Positions 34,755 to 44,342 are shown, counted from the stretch's first letter. The stretch is DNA of 64,000 nt from Unio delphinus (GCA_029339505.1 JAQISU010000233.1:6185501-6249500), one strand, 5' to 3'. Notes: generated from the letters alone by a model not told the origin. Program-made: numbers and translations.

Positions 34755-37625
34755 ATGGAGGAGTTCAAGAGATTATCGAAAATTACGCCTTGGAAAAATG
34801 TTAAATTCAATCTCGATAGAGTCTCTGATACGCCAAAACGTCTAATCGGTGATAGAACTATACTGGGTAAAATCAGAGACTGTTTTAATGAATTCTACCG
34901 AGACGGTGCAGTACACTGTTGGTCGACCTTTCGAATTATACATGACGATGTCAATGTACCCAACATCGATGCTACTATGAACGATGAAAGAGCAGCTGAG
35001 GTGATTTCACATCTTGGCTGGAAATCCAAGAGTAAATTGCAAAGTAATTACCAACAAAAGTATTTTTTCAGAATAAAATTCATTATCGAAGTCGAGGGCA
35101 AATGGATTATCAGGGATAAATTTGAACCAATCCTTAGGGATAAAAAAACAATCACGCTGAGTAGAGATTCCAAACCAGGAATTCTAACTGGAATCGACAA
35201 ACCATACTACGAGAGATCTTATCCTGTAACAGCAATCGTTTATGGAATATACCCGTTAAATGATAAACCCGATATTGCAAAACTAGCTTCTATGAAATAT
35301 TCACCGTTGACTTCGTCAAGGCTCAATTGTGTAGCAACACGGGTAATGGAACACTTCACAAATGCATCCCGAGGAAATAAACTAACTGATCTGCGACGTA
35401 GGAAAAAAACCGAATGGGAACTGACAGTGAAACAGCACGGTGAAAAGATTTCTGATATAGCTAAATTAGAAACATTATTAAAATTCCCAATATCAGTAAC
35501 GACAATAACCGGGGAAGTATTACACGAACCGAAATATAGATTACAAGGAGCGCCAATACAGATTATTGATCATAACGAACACGCGTGGACACCTGCGGTA
35601 ACAATATTTCCACGAGAACGAATCGTGAGATATATCCCCGAGGAATTCGTCGGGGATGTTTTTTATAATGAGAAATTATTCGATGCTATTCATGCGTTGT
35701 GTAAAGAGGACCCTGTGTCAGTGTGGTCACTTAGAAGTGATGAAGATCCCGAAATAGGATTCGATCAATTTGTAAGACCAAATGATGAATTATATCGCGT
35801 TGAAGAATTAGATAACAGAATGAGAAAAATAGCTAGTGATTTTTCACCGGAGAGTTCCCATGAAAAACTACTCACGGGTAGTTTTACTATTCCATCAGTG
35901 GTAGCTCACTTTGCAAGAGAAAAAAACTCATGGCGTCCAACACGAAGTGATTTTCTCGAGGACGTTAAATCGAGTTGCGTCGAATTCGGTCATGGAGGAC
36001 TGTGGAATACGAAATACTCACGTGATGGTATGATTTCAATTGATATATCCGCGTGTTATCCAGGGAGTTTTCTTGGATATGGAGAAGCCGCTGAATACTT
36101 TAAACGATTTGGACACCCCACGCATGAAATGACTCGTGTTGCGATTAATGGTCCATTGCCTGATTTTGATTTAACCGGATTCGCTCGTGTGATATCATTT
36201 GAACTCGCTACAGGGTTACATCCGTGTAGTTATGTTTGGCTTGGTAGACATATATCTGAAAAGGCCTGGATGCCAATAGTGTTACTACGATATATGATTG
36301 ATTGTGGTATGCTAATATCGTTGATTGTCAGTGAAGCGATTATATCCTATCGAGCACAGAAATCAGTCTGGTTACCACAACCCGATCTAGATAGAATAAT
36401 TAGCGAACAGCGAAAACGGTTTCCTGATTTCAGCGAGGAAGAAGTCATGAATTGCTCTAAGAGGTTATTTGAAATTAAAAGCGGACAAGCAAAAGATTTT
36501 GGACGAAGAATAATCGGTAAATTTACCCAGGGTGGAAGATACGACAATGCAAAATATTCTTCGAGGTTGATCATAGACGTCGCTGAATACGATTTTATTG
36601 TAGCGGATTTAACGAAACAGGGAAAACTTGTATCCCGTAAGGATGCTTTTCTATCCAATGGTGAGAAATTAGGTACGGTTGTTACCTACTGTGATGGATA
36701 TAATTCCCAGTACACACATTTGAGAGGTTCTATGCTAGCCTATGCTTCTATTAATCTATTTTCGATGATAAATAGATTTCCTAATACCGCGGTTAGAGTA
36801 GCCACTGATTCTATTTATATCCACGAGAAATACAAATCAGCTGTGGCTGAATTCACAGATCCGGATGAAGCGTGGGGATGTTGGAGATTTAAAAAGGAGA
36901 CGCTACATGAGTATTGTGAATCCGCAGACGTTACCATGGATGATAAATATCTTTCATGTAACCGTATTGAAATTCAATCAGAATTTTCTAATGCACCACC
37001 GGTATCTGATCCAGTGTGTAGATACAAGACAGTTTATTTAAACGGTTGTGGTGGGTCAGGAAAGACAACTCGTGCAATCGAATTATTTCGTCGGTCAAAC
37101 ATGATTGTCCTAACACCTACTCACAGACTCGCCAGAGAGATGATACAGCGAGAGGTAAATGCCTGTACCTACCACAGTTTTTTTCGATGGAAGGGTGACA
37201 AATGGACCCCTGATCGAATGGGTGATAAATTCATTCCTGAAATCATAATTTGGGATGAAATATGCACAGTGTCATTAGATGTATTACAAACATTTCTTGA
37301 ATGGTTGTTAAACAAAAACACAAAAGTCGTCATGTGCGGTGATCACGGCCAACCACCACCATTTATCGGTGCATCCCCACATGAATGGCTAAAGGGTTTT
37401 GTAGACTATTATGAAGAAATCACCACTGATTATAGATCACTTGATGAACGATTACGAGAATTCAAAGCGCTAATTAGACTACAACCGGATAGAATCCAGT
37501 GTGAAATAGCCCGTGAGGTGATTTCAGAGACTCCAATGAATGATTTCTGGGAAGCGTGGAGACCAAACGATTTAATAATTGCAAGTAGAAAAATAGTCAG
37601 ACACACTTCAGATGAAGTAATTTGA
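34755..37625 (+). CDS. Family B DNA polymerase fused to SF1 helicase (N-terminal 956 codons)
   Basis: Starts at ATG 34755. Residues 1-400 contain no exonuclease motif I can assign. Polymerase motif A is IDISACYPGSF (Asp430, Tyr435-Pro436), motif B lies in KSGQAKDFGRRIIGKFTQGG (575-594), and motif C is VATDSIYIH (683-687), where the first Asp of the usual DTDS is Ala and the second (Asp685) is kept. A superfamily 1 helicase follows: Walker A LNGCGGSGKTT (762-772), VLTPTHRLA (785-793), Walker B IIIWDEICTV (830-839) and motif III CGDHGQPPP (861-869). Role: protein-primed or related replication of the element with built-in unwinding (inference). The frame stops at TGA 37623-37625; the remaining helicase motifs are in the next entry, in another frame. 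Confidence 0.85.
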   Translation: MEEFKRLSKITPWKNVKFNLDRVSDTPKRLIGDRTILGKIRDCFNEFYRDGAVHCWSTFRIIHDDVNVPNIDATMNDERAAEVISHLGWKSKSKLQSNYQQKYFFRIKFIIEVEGKWIIRDKFEPILRDKKTITLSRDSKPGILTGIDKPYYERSYPVTAIVYGIYPLNDKPDIAKLASMKYSPLTSSRLNCVATRVMEHFTNASRGNKLTDLRRRKKTEWELTVKQHGEKISDIAKLETLLKFPISVTTITGEVLHEPKYRLQGAPIQIIDHNEHAWTPAVTIFPRERIVRYIPEEFVGDVFYNEKLFDAIHALCKEDPVSVWSLRSDEDPEIGFDQFVRPNDELYRVEELDNRMRKIASDFSPESSHEKLLTGSFTIPSVVAHFAREKNSWRPTRSDFLEDVKSSCVEFGHGGLWNTKYSRDGMISIDISACYPGSFLGYGEAAEYFKRFGHPTHEMTRVAINGPLPDFDLTGFARVISFELATGLHPCSYVWLGRHISEKAWMPIVLLRYMIDCGMLISLIVSEAIISYRAQKSVWLPQPDLDRIISEQRKRFPDFSEEEVMNCSKRLFEIKSGQAKDFGRRIIGKFTQGGRYDNAKYSSRLIIDVAEYDFIVADLTKQGKLVSRKDAFLSNGEKLGTVVTYCDGYNSQYTHLRGSMLAYASINLFSMINRFPNTAVRVATDSIYIHEKYKSAVAEFTDPDEAWGCWRFKKETLHEYCESADVTMDDKYLSCNRIEIQSEFSNAPPVSDPVCRYKTVYLNGCGGSGKTTRAIELFRRSNMIVLTPTHRLAREMIQREVNACTYHSFFRWKGDKWTPDRMGDKFIPEIIIWDEICTVSLDVLQTFLEWLLNKNTKVVMCGDHGQPPPFIGASPHEWLKGFVDYYEEITTDYRSLDERLREFKALIRLQPDRIQCEIAREVISETPMNDFWEAWRPNDLIIASRKIVRHTSDEVI

Positions 37626-38302
37626 AACGCATAAAAAAAAAATTTGCAACACTTCCAGTACCGTTGTGTTATAGGCCTTCGGATACACGAAAACAGAATA
37701 TAGAAGTTGATATTCCAGGACAGAGTGAAAAGCGGATTCTCGTATTAAATGATATTGTGCTGGTTGATATCAGCGTCGTTGAAGATGCATTGCGTGCTAA
37801 TAAATCCCCGTGGACGCTAGGATACGCAGCGACGATACACTCCTCACAGGGATTGACTATATCGGATACAATTGTTTGGATAGTAGATAATCGCATTGAG
37901 TGGTCAAATTTAGTTTATCTCGCAGTATCCAGAGTACGAAGTATAAATCAACTCCGAAGAATCATTTTAGATGATGATGACACTACAATAAGTGATATTG
38001 TCACTGGTGATTTCATCACTGGTGATATCATCGGGGACATAATCAGAAAAAAACTCTCTGGTTATAAACAACAGGATAAAAAAAATAATAGAAAATTTGA
38101 CATTGATGCTGAATTAATAATTTCGCTGAAGCAACAACAGAATAATCACTGCGCGAGTTGCAATTGTATAATGCGTTAGAGTTGGTTGGATAAGGATCCT
38201 CGCCAATTTACCGTAGACAGAAGGAATAGCAGCATTGGTCATACTAGAGATAACGTTATGCTGACTTGTCTTGAGTGCAACAGACGAAGAGGTGCTAGTT
38301 AA
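37616..38302 (+). pseudogene. Rest of the replication protein: SF1 helicase motifs V-VI and a C-terminal HNH/zinc module
   Basis: This frame, -1 relative to the polymerase frame, opens at 37616. It holds YAATIHSSQGLT (motif V-like) and VYLAVSRVRS (motif VI), both missing from the upstream frame, so the two are one gene with a frameshift within 37613-37625. It continues to a C-x2-C (HCASC) and meets TAG 38177-38179. In frame after the stop come FTVDRRN, GHTRDN and LTCLECNRRRG, which complete an HNH/zinc-ribbon-like module (C-x2-C, D-R, H, C-x2-C). It ends at TAA 38300-38302, overlapping the integrase stop by 8 bp, as expected for the original gene end. Function of the module is unknown; perhaps DNA binding or cleavage. 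Confidence 0.8.
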
Positions 38303-39257
38303 GACCACGCGGTGGTAATTGAGTATCCTCGGAAATTACCTGTAGTTGTTGTCGAGTAAATCCTCGCTGAGGAGCAGTTGAATCCAGTTTATAAATTGCT
38401 GGTCTACCAGTTGATCGTGTTATACTGGATATTTTATGTACGGTCACACTCCAAATAGGATCAGTAGCTCTTTTTTTACCACCCTCAAGCTCTCCTGGTT
38501 CGTATAAATACCTAACAGTGACATTACTACCAAGAATTGGTTCTTTGAAATCTTTTTGTGGTTGTGCGGGTATAGACTTCTTTTTAATAGCGTTGCTAGG
38601 TTTCATGTTGATTGTTCTAGTAATCTCATTATTGATTGCGGTAACTACACCTGGTAATCTCTTAACCCATTCACGGGATCTTTTATCCTGAATAAACTCC
38701 TTCGCGTATTGATATCCAAATAACCGCTCAGCAAGTGTCCGATTAAATCGTTCAACAATTGCCTGATCGCGATGTAGTGCAGTATGCCCTCGTCTGATGG
38801 TGACATTGTGATCTTTCATCGCTGATACAACAGCGCCTTGAAATTCCTTGCCAGGATCGACTTGTAATAGATTTGGCCAGCGTAGTGGGCCTCGTCGATA
38901 AATCCTCTCAAATGCAGAAGCAACCTCAGGTGATGATTTTGTTTTTAACGGTTCCGCTTGTTTGTATCGACTCGCAACGTCAACTACGGTTAGCGCGTAT
39001 TTGTAACCACCGTCATGTGGTAAAAACAATAAATCAGCCTGATGAACTTCATTAGGAGCGGTCACATCAAAATGCGAGAAATTAATTTGTTCAGGCGGTG
39101 GTAGATAAATTTGCCATAGTGCCTGTTTGGATAACCAATTAGCCGCAGTAGCCTTTTTCACTTTTGCGGCGCTGGCGAGTTTATTGATTGCTGCCTTGCC
39201 TCTCCAGTATCCTCTTGGGGAATAATAAATTGATTCCATATTATTAATTACCGGCAC
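38295..39257 (-). CDS. INT: Retroviral-type integrase (Polinton INT)
   Basis: 320 codons from 39257; a start at the second ATG (39239, MESIYYSPRGYWRG) avoids overlap with the PLA2 gene and fits the family better. Catalytic core with D,D(34)E: Asp75 in EVHQADLLFLP, Asp134 in LLQVDPGKEF, Glu169 in AIVERFNRTLAE. The C-terminal part GVRYLYEPGELEGG-like (here VTVRYLYEPGELEGGKKRAT) and PIWSV form the SH3/chromo-like DNA-binding region. Known role: inserts the linear element DNA into host chromosomes, giving 5-6-bp target duplications. Frame intact. Convergent with the polymerase gene (8-bp overlap). Confidence 0.92.
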   Translation of the reverse strand: MPVINNMESIYYSPRGYWRGKAAINKLASAAKVKKATAANWLSKQALWQIYLPPPEQINFSHFDVTAPNEVHQADLLFLPHDGGYKYALTVVDVASRYKQAEPLKTKSSPEVASAFERIYRRGPLRWPNLLQVDPGKEFQGAVVSAMKDHNVTIRRGHTALHRDQAIVERFNRTLAERLFGYQYAKEFIQDKRSREWVKRLPGVVTAINNEITRTINMKPSNAIKKKSIPAQPQKDFKEPILGSNVTVRYLYEPGELEGGKKRATDPIWSVTVHKISSITRSTGRPAIYKLDSTAPQRGFTRQQLQVISEDTQLPPRGLN

Positions 39258-39610
39258 CTAACATCAATTTACTTTTCATAGCCGATTTTATCAAAAAGGA
39301 AGACAATTTTTCTTTGAAGGATTTATCAGGAATAGCATTTAACGCATGAATTAATTTCACATCTGCTAGATGCCTGTGTTGCAGATTATTGCTTTTATAA
39401 GCAACATCATGAAGGTGACAGGCCTTATCAATGGCGTTTATTGGTTCTTCACCGGGTTTGGGCTGATTTTGATCATTGAGTCTGATATCAAGTCTGGTTC
39501 CCGGTCCACAGTAGCTATATCCTGAAAGGTGCTTTTCTCCGGGGTATTTTGCCCATGGGGTTCCAGGGAGTTTTGCCAATTTGGCTGCGATATCACCTCC
39601 TCGTTTTTTT
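39244..39610 (-). CDS. Parvovirus-type phospholipase A2 domain
   Basis: The 111-codon frame (ATG 39579) encodes the Ca-binding loop YCGPGTRL (residues 23-30), the catalytic pair in ACHLHDVAY (His57-Asp58) and LAD (Asp73). This is the small PLA2 fold of parvovirus VP1 and of Polinton proteins. Known role: membrane breach during virus entry. The frame is open upstream to the T9 run at 39604-39612 and appears to have been fused to the zinc ribbon upstream (39613-39761), now out of frame. The C-terminus MLGAGN fits the adenain-type (M/I/L)xGx-G pattern. Confidence 0.85.
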
Positions 39611-39612
39611 TT

Positions 39613-39761
39613 AAATCAGATCTCATAGACACAAATCTAAATTTCTTTGTACCACATTGCACGCATTTACCAGAAAGCGCGGATCGGTTATTTCTAGTTT
39701 TAATCGTCGTCAAGTCATCTGTGCCAGTACGCGTTTTACACTTCATACAATATAGATCCAT
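39613..39761 (-). pseudogene. DUF5679-like zinc ribbon, N-terminal part of the PLA2 protein
   Basis: From ATG 39761: MDLYCMKCKT (C5, C8), NNRSALSGKCVQCGTKKFRF (C33, C36), a C-x2-C...C-x2-C ribbon of the DUF5679 type. The frame runs into a homopolymer (T9 on +, 39604-39612) after MRSDLKK and then leaves the PLA2 frame. In related elements the ribbon and the PLA2 domain are in one protein as I recall, so this is one gene broken by a homopolymer length change. The ATG is 4 bp from the divergent ATPase ATG at 39766. Confidence 0.75.
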
Positions 39762-39765
39762 AATT

Positions 39766-40413
39766 ATGTATAGAAACATGGATATAATTGATTTTTCAGC
39801 GACCAAAGCAAGAGAACCGGTTAAGCATCATGCAGCGCTACCAAACTCTATCCGGATGATTATAATCGGGCCATCTGGATCCGGTAAAACGCAATTGTTG
39901 CTCAATTTAATAATGAGATGGATGACGTGGGATAAGTTGTATTTAATTGCCCCTAGCGTAGATGATCAACGATGTTATGAAGTGCTAAAAGATTTTAACG
40001 AGAATGCATCAGAAATTATAACCGATATTGACGAGGCACCATCCGTGGATGACCTTGATGGGAGCATTAACAATTTAGTCGTATACGACGATGTGATGTT
40101 GGATAAACAAACACACCCGGCTAGAATATTTTCCCGAGGCAGGCACAAAAACACTGATGTGATATATGTCACTCAACGCTACACTCAGATTCCAAAAGTG
40201 ATCAGAGATAACTGCAATATGCTTGCTGTATTCAACGGAGTTGATACTCATACTCTTAGAAATATTTGGCAAACATGGTGTTCCGATATGGACTTCAATC
40301 AATTTAAAAATTTCTTTAGTAATGCTCAGTCAACCCCGTACGGATTCGCAACAATAAATTTACATGACCCTCGGACACGATATCGTATCGGACTGGATCA
40401 AATATTCGGTTGA
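39766..40413 (+). CDS. ATPase: A32/FtsK-HerA-type DNA packaging ATPase
   Basis: 215 codons from ATG 39766 (alternative 39778, MDIIDFSAT). The frame is open further upstream, but that part is antisense to the zinc-ribbon gene. Walker A IIGPSGSGKTQ (residues 33-43), Walker B NLVVYDDVM (103-111), sensor DVIYVTQRYTQIP (131-143) with a Gln, and a C-terminal FATINLHDPRTRYR typical of viral A32-like ATPases. Known role: pumping the genome into preformed capsids. Frame intact. The stop ends 2 bp before the right inverted repeat. Confidence 0.92.
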   Translation: MYRNMDIIDFSATKAREPVKHHAALPNSIRMIIIGPSGSGKTQLLLNLIMRWMTWDKLYLIAPSVDDQRCYEVLKDFNENASEIITDIDEAPSVDDLDGSINNLVVYDDVMLDKQTHPARIFSRGRHKNTDVIYVTQRYTQIPKVIRDNCNMLAVFNGVDTHTLRNIWQTWCSDMDFNQFKNFFSNAQSTPYGFATINLHDPRTRYRIGLDQIFG

Positions 40414-40415
40414 AC

Positions 40416-40611
40416 TCGTAAAATAATTATTAACCCATAGCAGCAGAGGGGGCGAACGAAAACGACGCTGGCGTATTCGAGGAAGCGTTGGTTGTCGACG
40501 CTTTTTTACAATTCGACGCTTTTTTACGATTCGACGCTTTTTTATGATTCGACGCTTTTTTTACGATTCGACGCTTTTTTTTGGTTTTTGAGGTTCGCCT
40601 TCTCTGCTGCT
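40416..40611 (-). repeat. Right terminal inverted repeat with internal palindrome
   Basis: Pairs with 25614-25789. Five tandem ~18-bp GCGTCGA units instead of four account for most of the length difference. Outer arm 40593-40611 and inner arm 40439-40457 are inverted copies with two mismatches. Confidence 0.95.
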
Positions 40612-40616
40612 CCTTT
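40612..40616. repeat. Target site duplication of the Polinton-like element, right (CCTTT)
   Basis: Matches 25609-25613. Confidence 0.65.
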
Positions 40617-42950
40617 TCACCGTCTATTTTACGCCAAGAGAACTTGATTATGCCACTAAAACCCTATGCCTCTAACACCCATCCCCAAGTTGTATGCTGC
40701 TTTACTTGTATTTATTTAAATAAATTATTTAGTTTCGACTGGACCGCTAAGCGAATACTGCCTCATGTACTATCGTGGATAGTTTGGATAGCCGGTGGTA
40801 GTCCAGACATCGTCCTTAAAAGCACGATTGTGGTGTGTGGGTGAGGAGAAAGGGCGAAAACCGTATTTTACATATACTAAGCGGATGGACACCGGTTCCC
40901 ATGATATTCCTTTGGATTTTCCCATCATATCTCTTTGATCATCATTTCATACACTATCATGCTAATCCGTCTGTTTGATGCTGGGGTAGTATATGTTTTG
41001 GGCGGAGTTATCACTTAACACGAATATTCTTTTCAATTACACTCAAGTTTTGGATTTAAACGTCCAGAACCGTGTCTCATGTTGTAATGTTGTAGATAAA
41101 CAGGACTTATACATAGGTTAATTAAATCTTTATATCTACACATTTAGTTACCAATATTTCATATTCCTCTTTGTATGGCTGTATGACGAAACTTGAACTT
41201 GTCCATGTGGAATTCATTAGGTACATATAAAGTTGTTTCATTTAAGTACATTTCATAAATAATCTGTAGAATGCAGATAAAATATTTATGTACGAAAAAA
41301 TTAGATCTTGCCGAAATGTCACTTTTCAGTTAGAGTAAGTTTCCCACTGTGACAGGTAACAGTTTTGGATTGATTATTAAATACCAATAACCATGACGAC
41401 GTTGAAACTGTGCGACTTTACTGTCACTAGGAGCCTTAGTTATAAAATGGCTATTAAAAATGCTTGTTGTTGTTGTCGGATACAATTGTCATAGAGATTT
41501 GTGAAAAATTAGTAAAATATTGACTTGAGGTTTTATATGGAATTGCAATCAGATCGATGAAACTGACCTAGATTTTCACATTTTCAACTTTAAAGAATTT
41601 GAATTTTGATATGGAAATAACCCCACTACCAAAAAACAAGAAGCAATGGATATTATGCACGAGGAGCAAATGACTGCACAAAGCTGGAATGGATTTTGTG
41701 TTAGTTTGTGCTAGACCGTTATCTAGTCTCACTCTTGCCGCCAATGTATATTCTGGTGATTCAATGCATGCCACCAGCAAAATAGCCTGCACCAGACGTT
41801 CATGTTGCAAAATATAATATTTGTGTCTGTCTTTTCATGTCTAGACAGTCATCAGAAACTGACCCAGGGGCAGATTTCGTGAAATAAGGGAATTGCACAG
41901 GGCTGTTTGTGGTATATATGCTAACGTATTCGCATGTCCGTTAAAATGTAGATATGGCTGTCAGGTTTCTAAATTATGAACCAAGGGCAAGTCCCAATTC
42001 GAGAGGCATGACCTAGACTCTGTTTTGAATGTTTATGTCCGTTTTCGTTTCATCATGTCCATCAAGCCAATAGTGGTTATAGAGTGGGGATCTATACAGT
42101 TTTCCGTTTATGACCATGGGCCATATCTCTTAATCCAAGATTATCACCAAGCATATGTGAATGTACCAATTCGTATCCATTGAATGTATCTATGGTTATT
42201 GGGTAGAAAGCTTGTAAGTTTCCAAGTTTGGATCCTGCGGTATACCTACGTATCTGATGGGCATAATCCAACGTCTGAATTGGAAGCACATCTGATTTCG
42301 TCTCGTCATTTAATTCAAAACTGTATATAGTCCCGGTGTAGGGATCTCAACAATTTCAGAAATTTAATGATTCGTCATTTATGTTATAGCTCATAACTTT
42401 CAGATCTCCACCTTTACCCACCCATCCCCGGGTTCATATCTGATTGCGAAAGCATTGTTCTACAGCCCGATCCCGATCGTATCCATAAGTTTAAATTCTG
42501 TATCTTAAGCCATGCAGGAGTAGAACACAACATTGCTAGCGGAATAATGAACAAAAACAGGCTTACAGACCATTTAAAATCCAAGATTCACCATTTCTAA
42601 AAAAAGGGCTTGAATGTTTAAGAATGACAAAATAGTATATCTTATCTTCTTGACGAGGACAACATAGTTCTATAATTTACATATTAACATCGATAATTTA
42701 CACGACTTGCTTAAGGATAGACCAACCATTTCGTTTTTGTATGGGGGAAGTGGGTGGCGAGAATAATGTTCTTTTAAAAAAATAATTGGCCCCCAAATAC
42801 TTCAGAAAATAACATTCTTGCTCTGATATTTAGAAGAAAAAATAACAAATTAGATACAGTATAATGGTTGCAAAAATGATATAATGGGGTTAAATAAATA
42901 AAAACAACAACTATCCTTGTTCAGATAGAAATCAAGTTCCCTCACTCTCC
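40617..42950. other. No gene seen
   Basis: Anonymous host sequence right of the Polinton-like element. Only short frames without recognisable motifs. Confidence 0.5.
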
Positions 42951-42954
42951 CCGC

Positions 42955-43262
42955 GAAACCGCTCCGGTGGTTTAAGTGGTGAGAAAGTCCGCCTCGGATG
43001 CGGTTAGTCGTGGGTTATAAGTTCAAACCCCAGACAGGTTATAACAAAGACCTTTAAAATGTTACTTGCAGATGACTAGTTTGGCGGTCAGCATTAAGAG
43101 GTTAGTATTAGGACTGGTCTTCATGGTGTTAGGGTAATGCGATTGGGTGGGAAATAATGGTACGTGTCTGCGGCATGATGCTCCAATGCTAGACATCCAA
43201 ATAAAATGCCACACTACAGACATCGTAGCGATTTTACTAAAATTCTTAACTCCACGTAAAAA
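42955..43262 (+). repeat. SINE-B (bivalve V-type core), copy 1
   Basis: tRNA-like head 'GGTGGTTTAAGTGGTGAGAA' with 'AGTTCAAACCCC' B-box, then core 'AGCATTAAGAGGTTAG', 'AGGACTGGTC', 'CGATTGGGTGGG', 'TGTCTGCGGCATGATG' and an A-rich end. Four copies in this window share the core. The core is one I associate with BivaV-type SINEs of bivalves. Confidence 0.8.
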
Positions 43263-44342
43263 AAAAATTCACAGATATCTATAAACACCTCCCGGGGATA
43301 AACATATAGGCATTAAAATTATAACTTTGCTCGTAAAAGTATTGTCTTCTAAAGCCGTATTTTTTTATTTATAAAAAGAAACAATATTTACAGTGGAAAG
43401 AAAGAAAATAGATCAACAAAACACGGTTTGTAGGTAATGAAGCGAGATTCGTTGTGTACAAATTCTTCTTAATGTTTGTAATGCAGATATCGTATAAATT
43501 GGGTGGTTTGATATATGTTTCCTAAGAGCGATAATCAGGAGACAAGGCTCTCGGTAATTGCTGTGGTAACGTGTGATGCGAGGCGAATCACCAAACAGAG
43601 ACTACCCAGTTTATGTTCGGTGCAGTGGAATGACTATCCCTAAAAATTTCCCGCGCTCAAGTATCACGGTGATCAAAAATGCAAAACAACATGGTTACTA
43701 GCAACTAGCTGTATCTATCCACGGCTTGCTGACCTTAAAGTATGTATATTACTTAAAGTTGTATTAAATGGTATCTTCTAATTAAACGAAGTGTTTGTTG
43801 ACGTTTTATGTTGAAACAGCACTAATAAACAAATACGGAAGTATTCGTAGAGCTTTCCCTAGATGTTAGATTTTTTATTAAAGTATGCTGGTAAATGATC
43901 TCAGCAAAACGAAATCAGCAGAGACCCCATTACACGCCAATCCAGACCAGTACTGTAAAAATTAGCAAATAAAAAATGTTAGCTGTACGAGGCGCCGTAG
44001 CGTACAAAAGCTATTCCAATGAGAAAGTTGAAACTGAAATTTCAGAATTACTATGTCCAGGTATACAATTTCACGTGCTGTTCCAAAGTGTTGGCGTTTA
44101 ATGTTCCGTTTTATTTTTCGAATTTTACAACTTTATTAAACAACACAGCGGTGGCTGAAACTTCGTTTGTTTTGGTTTAGATTTTAGATTGTATCTCTTG
44201 AAATACATTGGACGAAATACTATGAAGAAGACAAAAATCATATTTTAGCATGCCGGCATCACGTTTGGAACCAGATGGCAATGCCAAGCACTTAATATCA
44301 CTGTGATGAGTGTGGACTCGACAGGCATGCTCTGGCCGTTCT
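43263..44342. other. Anonymous sequence with a dispersed repeat
   Basis: Contains 43646-43750, a ~105-bp repeat ('TTTCCCGCGCTC', 'ACTAGCAACTAGCTGTATC') that recurs at 46672-46777. No gene seen. Confidence 0.6.

Larger units (their letters stand above)
25614..40611. mobile_element. Polinton/Maverick-like endogenous dsDNA virus, 14,998 bp
   Basis: Bounded by 176/196-bp inverted repeats starting 5'-AG, as in Polintons, with a short target duplication. It carries the family hallmarks: retroviral-type integrase, adenovirus-type protease, FtsK/A32 packaging ATPase, double-jelly-roll capsid protein and family B DNA polymerase. Further genes are a phospholipase A2 domain, HNH nuclease, zinc proteins and small virion-type proteins. 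Genes are packed end to end. Virion genes are on the minus strand at 25.8-32.9 kb; early/replicative genes at 33.4-40.4 kb. The polymerase is fused to an SF1 helicase, which departs from canonical Polintons. Multiple frameshifts and stops show an inactive copy, or one with assembly errors. Confidence 0.93.

Noticed and set aside
37613..37625. Programmed -1 ribosomal frameshift in the polymerase-helicase gene
   Set aside because: No canonical X XXY YYZ heptamer and no obvious downstream stem in the short overlap. With several other lesions in the element, an indel is simpler.
39529..39765. N-terminal extension of the packaging ATPase
   Set aside because: It is entirely antisense to the zinc ribbon-PLA2 gene and lacks ATPase similarity. 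ATG 39766 or 39778 gives the usual length.
25614..40611. Adenovirus or nucleocytoplasmic large DNA virus insertion
   Set aside because: Retroviral-type integrase, 15-kb size, AG-ended inverted repeats and the short target duplication fit a Polinton-like element better.
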